Assembly: GCF_016495405.1 (NCBI RefSeq)
Contig: NZ_CP044522.1
Span: 1,054,001 to 1,118,000, forward strand
Reading direction: 5' to 3'
Source of the DNA: Cobetia sp. cqz5-12
Lineage (GTDB): Bacteria; Pseudomonadota; Gammaproteobacteria; Pseudomonadales; Halomonadaceae
DNA: 64,000 nucleotides
The number at the start of each line of letters is the position of its first letter. Position 1 is the first letter of the stretch. This document shows positions 55,114 through 64,000 of the stretch, piece after piece. The notes beneath the pieces are model-generated. The model saw only the letters and a list, made by a program, of their open reading frames with translations. It had not been told where the DNA came from and made no database searches. A program made the position numbers and the translations under genes.

Positions 55114-55484
55114 GTCGCTCCAGCGGGATCGGGTGGTGTATAGCCGTGCCATACATATTCGGGCCATGCACAGAGGCTTGGTCAGGCGTGGCTTGAACAT
55201 GCCTGCGGCTGCGCTCTCGAGGATGCGCTTCCGGGTTGTGCTTCATGGGATGTGCCGTCAGCGCTCTGGCTCCATGTGCACGCTGACCTGCGAAGGTGCA
55301 TGAGCTGCGCAGGCAAACAGTGTTCGATAGTAGCATGATGCCGCAAAAGGCTGATGCCACTCAATGCTTGCCGCGTGAGCGCGCCTTTTTTGCCAGCCTG
55401 CAAACAGGCACGCCGCCCGGAGAGGGCGGCGTGCAGGGCCGTCACACAATGTGACGGCAATGAGGCTTCTGTCGTGATCAGCGA
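55114..55484. other. Region between RND pump gene and pqiA
   Basis: 371 bp. It holds two hairpins downstream of the RND gene (see separate entry) and the promoter area of pqiABC. A T-rich stretch (55385-55391) lies on the far side of the hairpins. No coding frame is convincing. Confidence 0.5.
55408..55458 (-). terminator. Double hairpin after the RND pump gene
   Basis: Two perfect stems: GCCGTCACA / TGTGACGGC (55438-55446 / 55450-55458) and an 11-bp stem GCACGCCGCCC / GGGCGGCGTGC (55408-55418 / 55424-55434). They directly follow the RND stop on the minus strand; an AAAAAA tract follows about 16 nt later on that strand. Confidence 0.7.
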
Positions 55485-58400
55485 TCAGACAAGGTCATCC
55501 TCCTGGCTGGCCGCTTCGTGGGCTCGTTTGAGCTCTTTCGGCTCCCCGAACACGCGGCGAACCACCACATAGCAGACCGGCACCAGGAAGATCGCCAGCA
55601 CCGTGGCCGAGATCATCCCGCCGATCACGCCATTGCCGATGGCGTGACGGCTGGCGGCACCCGCACCCGTCGAGATGGCCAGTGGCACGGCACCCAGGGT
55701 GAAGGCCAGCGAGGTCATCAGGATCGGGCGCAGACGCATGCGTACCGCTTCCATGGTGGCGTCGATCAGTGAGCGGCCCTGGACCTCAAGGTCCTTGGCG
55801 AATTCTACGATCAGGATCGCATTCTTCGCCGAGAGCCCGATGGTAGTCACCAGGCCGACCTGGAAGTAGACGTCATTGTCCAGGCCACGCAGCCAGGTGG
55901 CGAGCAGGGCGCCGAGCACCCCCAGCGGGACGACCAGCATGACGGAGAACGGAATGCTCCAGCTCTCGTAGAGCGCGGCCAGACACAGGAAGACGAAGAC
56001 CAGCGAGATGGCATACAGGTAAGGTGCCATGCCACTGCTCTGGGATTCCTGCAGCGAGATGCCGGTCCACTCCAGCGCCACGCCACCGCCCAGCTCATCG
56101 ACCATGCTCTGCATCGCCGCCATGGCTTCACCGGTGGAGTACCCTTCCGCTGCGGTACCCAGCAGTTCCATCGCGGAGACCCCGTTGTAACGTTGCAGCT
56201 GGGGTGAGCCGAAGGTCCAGCTACCGGTGGCGATGCTCGACAGCGGGATCATCTCGCCCGCGTTGTTGTTGACGTACCATTTGTTCAGGTCATCGGGTTG
56301 CATGCGGGCCTCTGCCTGCCCCTGCACGTAGACCTTCTTGGTGCGGCCATTGTCCAGGTAGTCATTGACGTAGCTGGAGCCCCAGGCCGTGGAGAGCGTG
56401 GTGTAGACATCGGAAAGGTCAATGCCCATGGCGGTGGCCTTGAGTTCATTGATCTTGACGTTGTACTGGGGTCTGTCTTCCAGTCCATTGGGGCGCAGGC
56501 CGGTGACGGCCGGGTTCTGGGCGGCCATGCCCATCAACTTGTTGCGCGCCTGTGTCAGTGCCTCATGTCCGATGCCGCCTCGGTCCACCAGCATCATGTC
56601 AAAGCCCGTGGCATTGCCCAGCTCGCGAATGGAGGGCGGGTTGACGGCGAAGGCGAGAGCGCCTTTCAAGGTATTGAAATAGGCCTGAGCCTTGCCCACG
56701 ACATCGAATGCCGAGCGCTCGCGCTCATCCCACGGCTTCATGTTGACGAAGGCCAGCCCCATGTTCTGGCCGCTGCCGGCGAAACTGAAGCCTGCCACGC
56801 TGAAGACCTGGATGACGGCATCGGACTGGTCGACCAGGAAGTGATGCTCAAGCTTCTTCATCACCTCGACGGTTTCCTGCTGGGTCGAACCGGCCGGCAG
56901 TACCACCTGGTTGAAAATGTTGCCCTGGTCTTCATCCGGCAGGAAGCCGGAGGAGATCTGGGTAAAGAGTGCCCCGCAGCCGAAGACAACCAGCACATAG
57001 ACGATCATCGAGCGTCCGGTGCGCTTGAGCATCCCCTGGACACCCTTCTGATAGCGCGCGTTGGAGCGGTCAAAGGCGCGGTTGAACAAGCCGAAGAAAC
57101 CGGTGGTCTTCTCCTTGGTCGGCCTGAGCAGCGTGGCGCACAGGGCCGGTGTCAGGATCAATGCGACCAGCACGGACAGCACCATCGCGGCCACGATGGT
57201 CACCGAGAACTGTCGATAGATCGCACCCGTGGTACCGGGGAAGAAGGCCATCGGGATGAACACGGAAGACAGCACGAGCCCGATACCGACCAGGGCGCCG
57301 GTGATCTGCCCCATGGACTTGCGTGTCGCCTCGAGCGGCGAGAGCTTTTCCTCATGCATCACGCGCTCGACGTTCTCTACCACCACGATGGCGTCATCTA
57401 CCAGTAGCCCGATCGCCAACACCATGGCGAACATCGTCAGGGTGTTGATGGAATAGCCGAACAGCTCAAGGATGCCGAAGGTGCCAAGCAGCACGACGGG
57501 TACGGCGATGGTGGGGATGAGGGTGGCCCGGAAGTTCTGCAGGAACAGCAGCATCACCAGGAAGACGAGGCCGATGGCCTCCAGCAGCGTCATCACCACT
57601 TCTTCGATGGACAGCTTGATGAAGGGGGAGGTGTCATAGGGCACCTTGTAGGAGACCCCTTCCGGGAAATAGGGTGCCAGTTCGTCAAGACGCTGCTTCA
57701 CTGCTTCCACGGTATCCAGCGCATTGGCCCCTGAAGACAGCATGACCCCCATGCCGGCGGCAGGCTTGCCGTTGTACCGCGTGATGACACTGTAGCTTTC
57801 CGCGCCCTTTTCCACGCGTGCGACGTCTTTCAGGTAAACCTGTGAGCCGTCTGCCTGTGTCTTGAGCAGAATGTTGCCGAACTCCTCCGGTGTCTGCAGC
57901 AGCGTCCGTGCCACGATGGTGGCGTTGAGCTGTTGCCCTGCCTCTGCCGGCAGGTTGCCGAGCTGACCGGATGTGGTCTGGCTGTTCTGTGTGTCGATGG
58001 CTGCCGTGATGTCACTGGGCGTCAGGGAATAGTTGTTGAGCTTGGCCGGGTCCAGCCAGATGCGCATGGCACCGGGGGCTCCCAGCAGGCGGGTCTCACC
58101 GACCCCATTGACACGCGCAATCTCGTCCTGGACGTTGGATGATACGTAATCGGCAAGCTCCTGGTTGGTCATGCTGTCGTCGTCCGAGACGAAGGCCATG
58201 GCCATCAGGAAGCTCGAGGAGGATTTGGTGACTTCGATACCTGCCGTCTGCACGCTGGTGGGCAGTCTCGCCTCAGCCAGTGACAGCTTGTTCTGCACCT
58301 GCACCTGAGCGATGTCGGAGTCCGTCCCGCTGGCGAAGGTCAGCGTGATGGCGGCACTGCCCGTTGAGTCCGAGGTCGAGGACATGTAAAGCAGGTTGTC

Positions 58401-58616
58401 GATCCCGGTCATCTGCTGCTCGATGACCTGGGTGACGGTGTTCTGAACCGTCTCGGCAGAGGCACCGGTGTAGGTGGCCTGAATCTTGATGCTGGGCGGG
58501 GCCAGTGACGGATACTGCTCGATAGGCAGCTTCAGAATGCTCAGCGTACCGCCTAGCATCACGATGATGGCGAGCACCCAGGCAAAGATGGGGCGATCGA
58601 TGAAGAATCTGACCAT
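55485..58616 (-). CDS. RND multidrug efflux transporter (HAE1, AcrB/MexB-like)
   Basis: 1043 residues, standard for HAE1 pumps. Twelve membrane helices in two halves; the N-terminal [14 protein letters not shown] is typical. The proton-relay pair DD occurs in [17 protein letters not shown] (about 405), with the matching Lys in [16 protein letters not shown] near 940. Two large periplasmic loops form the drug-binding pores. It exports drugs, dyes or detergents with an adaptor (next entry) and a TolC-like channel, which is not encoded here. Confidence 0.95.
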   Translation of the reverse strand: MVRFFIDRPIFAWVLAIIVMLGGTLSILKLPIEQYPSLAPPSIKIQATYTGASAETVQNTVTQVIEQQMTGIDNLLYMSSTSDSTGSAAITLTFASGTDSDIAQVQVQNKLSLAEARLPTSVQTAGIEVTKSSSSFLMAMAFVSDDDSMTNQELADYVSSNVQDEIARVNGVGETRLLGAPGAMRIWLDPAKLNNYSLTPSDITAAIDTQNSQTTSGQLGNLPAEAGQQLNATIVARTLLQTPEEFGNILLKTQADGSQVYLKDVARVEKGAESYSVITRYNGKPAAGMGVMLSSGANALDTVEAVKQRLDELAPYFPEGVSYKVPYDTSPFIKLSIEEVVMTLLEAIGLVFLVMLLFLQNFRATLIPTIAVPVVLLGTFGILELFGYSINTLTMFAMVLAIGLLVDDAIVVVENVERVMHEEKLSPLEATRKSMGQITGALVGIGLVLSSVFIPMAFFPGTTGAIYRQFSVTIVAAMVLSVLVALILTPALCATLLRPTKEKTTGFFGLFNRAFDRSNARYQKGVQGMLKRTGRSMIVYVLVVFGCGALFTQISSGFLPDEDQGNIFNQVVLPAGSTQQETVEVMKKLEHHFLVDQSDAVIQVFSVAGFSFAGSGQNMGLAFVNMKPWDERERSAFDVVGKAQAYFNTLKGALAFAVNPPSIRELGNATGFDMMLVDRGGIGHEALTQARNKLMGMAAQNPAVTGLRPNGLEDRPQYNVKINELKATAMGIDLSDVYTTLSTAWGSSYVNDYLDNGRTKKVYVQGQAEARMQPDDLNKWYVNNNAGEMIPLSSIATGSWTFGSPQLQRYNGVSAMELLGTAAEGYSTGEAMAAMQSMVDELGGGVALEWTGISLQESQSSGMAPYLYAISLVFVFLCLAALYESWSIPFSVMLVVPLGVLGALLATWLRGLDNDVYFQVGLVTTIGLSAKNAILIVEFAKDLEVQGRSLIDATMEAVRMRLRPILMTSLAFTLGAVPLAISTGAGAASRHAIGNGVIGGMISATVLAIFLVPVCYVVVRRVFGEPKELKRAHEAASQEDDLV

Positions 58617-58716
58617 GACGTTTGGGGCTCCTGAAACGTCGTTCGGGACATGCGACAGGTCCTGACCTTGCGGTCAGCATCTCAAGATGACCTGTCGCCC
58701 TGGTGTGCGACGAGGA

Positions 58717-59967
58717 TCAGGTGGCCGGACTTTCGCTGCCGCCGTTCGAGCCCGTTGTCTCATCTTCCGCCACCGTGACGGTGGCACCTTCCTGGATCTT
58801 CTGCAGGCCACTGGTGATGACCCTGTCTCCCGTCTTCAGTCCCTGGAGGACGATCCACTGGTGATCGATGGCCTGGCCGGTCACCAGTTCACGGCTTTCC
58901 ACCTTGTTCTCATCGTTGATCACCAGCGCTGTGGCCTTGCCGTCACTGTCGCGGCTGACCGCCTTCTGCGGTACCAGGATGGCATTTCTGGCCACTGACT
59001 CGACCAGACGTGCCTTCACGAACATACCGGGCAGCAGGAGTTCATCCGGATTCGGGAACAGTGCCCGCAATGTCACCATGCCGGTGCTTTGATCGACGCT
59101 GACATCGGTGAACTGGAGCTTGCCCTGATGCTCGTAGCGGCTGCCATCGTCGAAGATCAGTTCCACCATGGCCATGTCGGGAGCGGACGCGGCCTTGCCG
59201 TTGCTGGCCAGCTCACGCTTGATTCTGAGGATGTCATTGGCCGATTGGGTCACGTCGACATAGATCGGGTCCAGTTGCTGAATCGTCGCCAGAGCAGTGT
59301 CCTGGCTGGCAGTGACCAAGGCCCCCTTGGTGACGCTGGATTTGCCGATTCGCCCACTGATGGCGGCTTTCACGGTGGTGTAGTCGAGGTTGATCTGGGC
59401 ACTCTTGAGAGCTGCCTTGGCGGAGGTGACATCCGCCGTGTCTTCACCGACGGTGGCGATGGCGTCATCGTAATCCTGCTGACTGACCATCTTGCGTGCC
59501 ACCAGCGTCTTGTAGCGTTTCGCCTGCAGCTGCGAGGTATGCAGCGTAGCCTGGGCACGCTCAAGACTGGCCTTGGCACTATCCACGTCCGCCTGATAGG
59601 TGCGCGGATCGATGTGATAGAGCACCTGACCTTCCTCGACCACGCTGCCTTCAGTGAAATCACGCGACTGGATGACACCACCGACCTGTGGGCGAACCTC
59701 GGAGGACTGGTAGGCGCTGGTGCGGCCTGCCAGTTCATTGGTGATCGGGATGTCCTGAGCAGTGACCGTGAGAGCTTCGACTTCCGTGGCACGTGGGGCG
59801 CTCTGGGCCTGAGCGGAGGACGGGTCAGCATCCCCGCTCTCATTGCAGCCCGTCAGCAAGGCGCCCATCAACAGCAGGCCTGCAGACCACAAGGCCGGGC
59901 GGCGCTGAAGGCGGAGTTTCGGCAAGCGCCTCGATGGGCGGAGGTGACTCGGAGAAGTCGAGACCAT
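58717..59967 (-). CDS. RND periplasmic adaptor lipoprotein (AcrA/MexA-like)
   Basis: 416 residues. Signal with lipobox ALLTGC (Cys near 41). Standard adaptor domains follow: the lipoyl half VRPQVGGVIQSRDFTEGSVV (about 92-111) with ILYHIDP-like VLYHIDPRTYQ, an alpha hairpin (about 125-195), barrel (about 225-310) and membrane-proximal domain ending near 400. It links the RND pump to the outer-membrane channel. No TetR repressor gene is adjacent. The pump gene starts 100 bp downstream. Confidence 0.95.
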   Translation of the reverse strand: MVSTSPSHLRPSRRLPKLRLQRRPALWSAGLLLMGALLTGCNESGDADPSSAQAQSAPRATEVEALTVTAQDIPITNELAGRTSAYQSSEVRPQVGGVIQSRDFTEGSVVEEGQVLYHIDPRTYQADVDSAKASLERAQATLHTSQLQAKRYKTLVARKMVSQQDYDDAIATVGEDTADVTSAKAALKSAQINLDYTTVKAAISGRIGKSSVTKGALVTASQDTALATIQQLDPIYVDVTQSANDILRIKRELASNGKAASAPDMAMVELIFDDGSRYEHQGKLQFTDVSVDQSTGMVTLRALFPNPDELLLPGMFVKARLVESVARNAILVPQKAVSRDSDGKATALVINDENKVESRELVTGQAIDHQWIVLQGLKTGDRVITSGLQKIQEGATVTVAEDETTGSNGGSESPAT

Positions 59968-60090
59968 GGAGAATCCTCAATGATGTTCTGCTGCACGAAT
60001 ACGTGACCACCGCCCTGAAGGCCAGTTGCCGACAGTGGGAGGCGAAGCGAATAAAGTGTTTAGCCAGCTATTCTATCGGAAGGGCATGAC

Positions 60091-60113
60091 ATATGTATGC
60101 ACTTATTGTGCAA
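60091..60113 (-). promoter_or_regulatory. Operator-like dyad upstream of the efflux operon
   Basis: TGCAC-TTATT-GTGCA (60098-60112) is a perfect 5-bp inverted repeat with a 5-bp spacer; on the minus strand TTGCAC could be a -35 box. It lies in the only A+T-rich DNA between the adaptor gene and the ArsA-like gene. A TetR/AcrR-type regulator site is plausible but not shown. Confidence 0.35.
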
Positions 60114-60241
60114 CCCTCGGGGCGTGTCCTGTCAGGCAGGCGGAAAACGGCTTGCGGGGCTGGCACCGGCAGGTTCTCTGGTCAGCTGCGGGCCGTGATG
60201 GGGACGGTCCAGCCCTGAGGGTGAGCAGAGGCGGAGATGAT

Positions 60242-61462
60242 TCACCTCTGGTGCTGCGGGTGATGTGCCGAAGTGCACGTCGTGGGATGGGGAGACCTGG
60301 CTTGACAGCATGAGCTGGCGTGGCGCCACGGCCGGAACGTCGAGAGTGCCGTGATCAGGGGGGCGAGGCTCTCCCTGTCTTCCGGCAGGCGTGACTGACG
60401 TGACAGGCGCAGGCAGGGGCGATCAGCGAAGGCCTCCTCCAGTCTGGCGGCCCAGTGTTGCTGCTGTTCTCTCCAGCTCGCGACCCAGTCAGCCTGTGCT
60501 TCCCCGGAGGAGGGCGAGCTTGCGCCCGACACCTCTGACGAGGCGTCCGGCAGGCACTGATTGATGATCAGACCGCCGACGGCCAGACCATGTGCTTCCA
60601 GCGCGTCTCGTGTTCGAGTTGTCTCCAGGCACGGCAGCTTCTCTGGCGTACTGACCAGAATGACGCGCGCCCGGCTGGCATCCGTCAGGCACCGACGCAG
60701 CGCTTTGTAGCGGGTACGACGTTGCTCCAGCGCCTCGCTGATCGGGTCTTCGGGGGCAGAAGATCCGGGCTTGCTGGCGGTGGCTGTCTGCTGACTGTCC
60801 AGCCACAGGCTGCGCTCCGCGACGGCTCGCCGGCGCTGGCCCAGCATGCCTTCCAGCCAGCCGCCCAGCACCTCCGGCAAGCTCAGCAGTCGGATGGTAT
60901 GCCCGCTGGGAGCCGTATCGAACAGGATGTGTCGATACGATGAGCTGTCCGATGTCAGTGGGGCAGGCGGGGTAAGGATGATCTCGACCAGCGCATCGAA
61001 GAGTGCCGCTTCACTGGTGCCCGGCGCATGGCGCGCGAGTGCCAGCTGGCGCATCACCGTGGCGCTGCGCTCGCCACTTACCAGGGGGGCGATCCGCTGG
61101 CGTACCTCCTCGAGATAGCGCTCGCACTCCTGTTCGGGGTCCAGCTCCATCACATCCAGGCAGGCCGCGATGGCGCGCGGCCTGCCTCCCAGGTCCCCGA
61201 ACAGATCGCCCAGATTGTGCGCCGGGTCCGTCGACACCAGCAGGGTCGGCTCGCCTTTCTCTGCCAGCGCCAATGCCTGCGCCGCCGCGCAGCTGGTCTT
61301 GCCGACACCGCCCTTGCCACCGAAGAACCAGATCTCGGGGCGGGGGATGGCGCCTTCCTCTTGCGTAACATGCGCCCTGCCGGGGTCGGAGCGGCCTTCG
61401 GCTGCATGCGTGCGGCGGGCACCATCCTGTCGGCGACACCGCCTGAGCCAGTTCAGCAGCAT
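60242..61462 (-). CDS. ArsA/GET3-family ATPase
   Basis: 406 residues. An N-terminal basic tail precedes the deviant Walker A GGKGGVGKT (48-56); Switch I STDPAHNLGDLF and Switch II FDTAPSGHTIRLLSLPE follow. It belongs to the SIMIBI ATPases related to ArsA (arsenite pump) and GET3 (tail-anchored proteins). No arsenic genes are nearby. There is one ATPase domain. The C-terminal 25 residues contain a CC pair and several His and Pro. Its ATG overlaps the end of the preceding small gene by 10 bp, in a different frame, so it is translationally coupled to cstA and the CC protein. Confidence 0.85.
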   Translation of the reverse strand: MLLNWLRRCRRQDGARRTHAAEGRSDPGRAHVTQEEGAIPRPEIWFFGGKGGVGKTSCAAAQALALAEKGEPTLLVSTDPAHNLGDLFGDLGGRPRAIAACLDVMELDPEQECERYLEEVRQRIAPLVSGERSATVMRQLALARHAPGTSEAALFDALVEIILTPPAPLTSDSSSYRHILFDTAPSGHTIRLLSLPEVLGGWLEGMLGQRRRAVAERSLWLDSQQTATASKPGSSAPEDPISEALEQRRTRYKALRRCLTDASRARVILVSTPEKLPCLETTRTRDALEAHGLAVGGLIINQCLPDASSEVSGASSPSSGEAQADWVASWREQQQHWAARLEEAFADRPCLRLSRQSRLPEDRESLAPLITALSTFRPWRHASSCCQARSPHPTTCTSAHHPQHQR

Positions 61463-61773
61463 TTGATCCCTTCCAACGGTGAATGCTCGAGCCCCTGACG
61501 CAGGTGCCAGTCATGCATGCGTTCCAGCATCAACGGCAGCATCTCCAGCGAGACGGCAGGCGCCGGATTGGGGATGCCCATCAGCTCCGCAAAGCTCATC
61601 ATCATGAAGATGTCCTCCTCCTCACGGGCAAGCTGCGCCAGGTCGCGCTGCTGGTTGACGCGCAGCATGGCCTCCCAGCCATCCCGCAGCTGAAGGGCGC
61701 CTGTCAGCAGGCGCCTTGTCAGACCCGGCTGGCGGGGTGATGACGCCAGCCGGGAGTCGTCATCAGCTCTCAT
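61453..61773 (-). CDS. Small CC-terminal protein (cory-CC-star type)
   Basis: 106 residues, cytoplasmic, no membrane helix. A helical region (about 15-65, LTGALQLRDGWEAMLRVNQQ, then LAREEEDIFMMMSFAELMGIPNP) leads to LERMHDWHLRQGLEHSP and the C-terminal Cys-Cys. I recall annotation using the name cory-CC-star for small proteins ending in CC next to CstA and ArsA-like genes; the match rests on size, the CC end and these neighbours. It overlaps cstA by 11 bp and the ATPase gene by 10 bp. Confidence 0.7.
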   Translation of the reverse strand: MRADDDSRLASSPRQPGLTRRLLTGALQLRDGWEAMLRVNQQRDLAQLAREEEDIFMMMSFAELMGIPNPAPAVSLEMLPLMLERMHDWHLRQGLEHSPLEGIKCC

Positions 61774-63511
61774 GAGCGCTCACCCGGGCGGGAGACGTCA
61801 GGCTGCGGCTGGCCTCGAGCAGGATCCACAGCGCGAACACCATGATCAGGCTGCCGAAGGTGAACAGCAGCCATTGCGGGTCGTTGCTGCCCATGCCCGA
61901 CCAATCCAGCACCACCTGCTGCACCATCGCCCACAGTGTCATGATCATCAGGAAGACCATCGGGGCCAGGGTATAGATGACAGGGCGTCCCTGACGCTTG
62001 AGCCATACCGACACCAGCATCAGCGAGATACCCGCCAGCAGCTGGTTGCTGGTACCGAACAGCGGCCACAGCAGGTAGCCACCGGAACCGAAGCCCTTGG
62101 GCCCCTGCGGCAGGATGACCAGTGCTGCACTGGCGATGACGGCGATGCTGGTGGCGACGTGCTTGTGGCTGAGTGCCGGCATGCCGTATTCGCTGCCCAG
62201 CTCCGCGATGATGTAGCGCATCAGGCGTACGGCGGAGTCCAGTGTGGTCGCCGCGAAGCTGACCACGATGACCGCGACCAGGGTGCTGCCGATGTTGGCA
62301 GGCAGACCGAGGTGCGAGATCAACTGACCGGAGCCCTGAACGAAGCTCGAAAGCCCATTGGCGCCGGCGGCGGCGAAGCTTGAATAGGTTGCGCTGAAGT
62401 CGGCCTGGCTACCGAACAGGGTGGCCACCGCGATGATGGAGATCAGCGCCAGCATGCCTTCGCCCAGTGCACCGGAGTAACCGATCAGGCGCGCATCCGG
62501 TTCATGCGACAGCTGCTTGGAGGTGGTGCCGGAGGCGACCAGACCATGGAAGCCGGAAATCGCACCACAGGCGATGGTGATGAACAGCAATGGATAGAAC
62601 GACATCTCGGCATCGGCATTGAATGCCGGCGCCGTGAGGTGTGGACCGCCCACGGCCAGCCCCAGGTACAGCAGCACCAGTCCGACCACCAGCTGGTGAG
62701 AGTTGATGGTGTCGCGTGGCTGCAGCAGCTTCCAGACCGGCAGCACCGAGGCGACATAGACATAGGCCATCAGTGCGATGATCCACACCAGGAAGGCGCT
62801 GGCGATGGGCGAAAGGCCGAACAGCAGCGTGCCATCCTCACCACCGGCCATGGCGGTGAAGGTACCTGCCAGGTCGATCTGCAGGAACTCGAACTGGCCC
62901 GCCAGCAGCGCGGCGGCGTACATCACGATCAAGGCCAGTATCGAAGGAATCAGCATCTTGCCGCCGCGACGATAGACGCGATGGCCGATCCATACCGCCA
63001 GCGGGATCTGGATCAGCACCGACAGCACGCTGGCCGGGAAGTTGATGAACAGGTTGGCGATCACCCAGGCGAACACCGCGTTCAGCATCAAGACCAGAAT
63101 CAGGATGATGAACAGGAACAGCAATTTGGCGCGCTTGCCGATCAGCTTGTCCGCCAGGGTGCCGACGGACTGGCCGCGATGGCGCGCCGACAGCGTCAAG
63201 GTGCCGAAATCATGCACGCCGGCCGCGAACAGACTGCCCAGCACGACCCACAGCACCGCCGGAAGCCAGCCCCAGTAGACCGCGATGGCCGGCCCGACGA
63301 TGGGCGCCGCACCAGCGACCGAGGTGAAGTGGTGCCCCCACAGTACCCAGCGATTGGTCGGCAGGTAGTCGGTGTCATCGCGCAGCGCATGGGCTGGCGT
63401 CACGAAATTCGGGTCGAGGCGGAAGATGCGTTCGGCCAGAAAGCGGGAGTAGAAGCGATAGCCGATGGCGAAGGCAACGCAACCGAACAGGGCAAGCCAG
63501 ATGGCGTTCAT
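61763..63511 (-). CDS. cstA: CstA family carbon-starvation transporter
   Basis: 582 residues with about 15 membrane helices; shorter than E. coli CstA (701) but normal for the shorter branch of the family. The hallmark GHHFTSVAGAAPIVGPAIAV lies at about 59-78, with AAGVHDFGTLTLSARHRGQS and GAISGFHGLVASGTTSKQL further on. CstA proteins take up pyruvate and/or peptides during nutrient limitation. The usual small partner of the YbdD/YjiX type is not seen; the CC-terminal protein takes its place. Confidence 0.94.
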   Translation of the reverse strand: MNAIWLALFGCVAFAIGYRFYSRFLAERIFRLDPNFVTPAHALRDDTDYLPTNRWVLWGHHFTSVAGAAPIVGPAIAVYWGWLPAVLWVVLGSLFAAGVHDFGTLTLSARHRGQSVGTLADKLIGKRAKLLFLFIILILVLMLNAVFAWVIANLFINFPASVLSVLIQIPLAVWIGHRVYRRGGKMLIPSILALIVMYAAALLAGQFEFLQIDLAGTFTAMAGGEDGTLLFGLSPIASAFLVWIIALMAYVYVASVLPVWKLLQPRDTINSHQLVVGLVLLYLGLAVGGPHLTAPAFNADAEMSFYPLLFITIACGAISGFHGLVASGTTSKQLSHEPDARLIGYSGALGEGMLALISIIAVATLFGSQADFSATYSSFAAAGANGLSSFVQGSGQLISHLGLPANIGSTLVAVIVVSFAATTLDSAVRLMRYIIAELGSEYGMPALSHKHVATSIAVIASAALVILPQGPKGFGSGGYLLWPLFGTSNQLLAGISLMLVSVWLKRQGRPVIYTLAPMVFLMIMTLWAMVQQVVLDWSGMGSNDPQWLLFTFGSLIMVFALWILLEASRSLTSPARVSAHES

Positions 63512-63955
63512 GGCAGATTCCGAGTGGCGTGGTGATGGATTGAGTAGGGCGTGCTGGCGTATGTCAGGTGTCTGGTCACATGCCGGAGGGCTTTCAACAC
63601 GCTGGTGCAGATCGGCGTGACGCTAACATCGATAAATGTGCATATAACTTCGCCATTGGTCGCCCCGACGCACACCGTCATGTCGCCAGCAAACCTGCAG
63701 GATATTCCTGAATCGCCGCCTTCCTGCGTGGACTGAACGCAGAAGCGCGCCACTGCCTCGTGTTCCGGCGGTATCACGCGCGGGGTAGCCGTTTTTGGCT
63801 CGCTCTGCCTTGCGACCAAGGAGTATCAGTGGGTTGATCCGCGCGACCTTGTGTTCCGTCAGGCTCTTCTATACTCGAAGCAAGTCGGAGCACAGGGAGC
63901 CGTTCAGCGCCGTCATCTGGGTGAGGCTCTCGATAACAATGACAAGGAGGCGCCG
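63512..63955. other. Divergent region between cstA and the gene at 63956
   Basis: 444 bp with no credible gene; a minus-strand frame at 63508-63819 overlaps cstA and does not look like a protein. It must contain the cstA promoter, probably in the A+T-rich stretch at 63628-63655. A promoter for the plus-strand gene is listed separately. Confidence 0.5.
63846..63873 (+). promoter_or_regulatory. Promoter of the gene starting at 63956
   Basis: CTTGTG (63846-63851), a 16-nt spacer and TATACT (63868-63873). It points to the plus-strand gene, with a leader of about 75 nt. Confidence 0.5.
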
Positions 63956-64000
63956 ATGTCATGGATCGCGGAATGCCTTTCCCGTGTCACCAGGCCAATG
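63956..64000 (+). CDS. Start of a gene truncated by the window edge
   Basis: Only 15 codons are visible, reading MSWIAECLSRVTRPM. The call rests on an excellent AAGGAGG (63944-63950) five bases before ATG 63956, a promoter upstream and an open frame to the edge. The product cannot be named. Confidence 0.65.
   Translation, partial: MSWIAECLSRVTRPM

Noticed and set aside
56298..57407. 369-codon frame antisense to the RND pump
   Set aside because: Shadow frame of a clear gene.
62504..63535. 343-codon frame antisense to cstA
   Set aside because: Shadow frame, Gln/Arg/His-rich low-complexity translation.
63640..63665. CRP site before cstA
   Set aside because: Only one TGTG half-site is present; the second half does not match TCACA.
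63508..63819. 103-codon minus-strand frame upstream of cstA
   Set aside because: Not protein-like, overlaps the cstA start, and occupies the promoter region.

Overview
This is a G+C-rich gammaproteobacterial chromosome segment. Gene order and protein sequences fit the Halomonadaceae (Halomonas/Cobetia-like): the blocks rpoE-rseA-rseC-mucD-lepA-lepB-rnc-era-recO-pdxJ-acpS and gacS-cysM-rlmD-relA-mazG resemble Pseudomonas order but carry lineage-specific changes. I see no phage, transposon, CRISPR array, rRNA or tRNA. Most of the window is core genome; the segment from about 41 to 50 kb is more accessory in character, with hypothetical proteins, a locally A+T-rich patch and unusual repeats.

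Layout. 0.5-2.2 kb: electron-transfer flavoprotein genes etfB-etfA, preceded by a PsrA-like box. 2.5-8.1 kb: a six-gene Vibrio TonB2-type energisation operon (DUF3450, TtpC-like, ExbB, ExbD, TonB, TPR protein). 8.2-9.3 kb: xthA and a small basic protein on the minus strand. 9.3-10.3 kb: a 1 kb gene-free leader with a 7-bp tandem repeat before an RhlB-like DEAD-box protein that lacks the canonical motif VI. 11.9-15.2 kb: dinG, then aroF (minus). 15.8-20.2 kb: the envelope-stress locus rpoE, rseA, rseC, degP/mucD, in which rseB is absent and a minus-strand VF530-type gene sits between rseA and rseC; degP has a good sigma-E promoter. 20.6-27.6 kb: lepA, lepB, rnc, era, recO, pdxJ, acpS, where PdxJ carries a His-rich CCG tail. 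27.7-30.9 kb: gacS/barA (minus). 31.1-36.8 kb: cysM, rlmD, relA, mazG. 37.1-39.7 kb: ppc.

40-43.5 kb (minus): asparaginase, pyroglutamyl peptidase, DUF979 and DUF969 membrane proteins. The last three look like a pyroglutamate or peptide salvage unit, and four 19-bp direct repeats lie upstream of it. 43.9-47.6 kb (minus): a CynX-type MFS permease, two unrecognised proteins and a CBS-domain protein. 48.2-51.2 kb (plus): a membrane diguanylate cyclase, a periplasmic protein and a glycine-zipper envelope protein. 51.3-55.1 kb (minus): pqiABC. 55.5-60.0 kb (minus): an RND efflux pump with its adaptor. 60.2-63.5 kb (minus): cstA, a small CC-terminal protein and an ArsA/GET3-type ATPase, with overlapping reading frames. 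A plus-strand gene starts at 63956 and runs off the window.

The themes are envelope energisation and envelope stress (TonB2 type, sigma-E, Pqi, RND), translation and RNA metabolism, and nutrient scavenging (CstA, Pcp with DUF969/979, asparaginase). Hairpins without strong T tracts close many transcription units. The points most worth a second look are the motif VI-less helicase, the CstA/CC/ArsA operon, the 19-bp repeat array before the DUF969 gene, the rseB-less sigma-E locus and the metal-binding-like tail of PdxJ.
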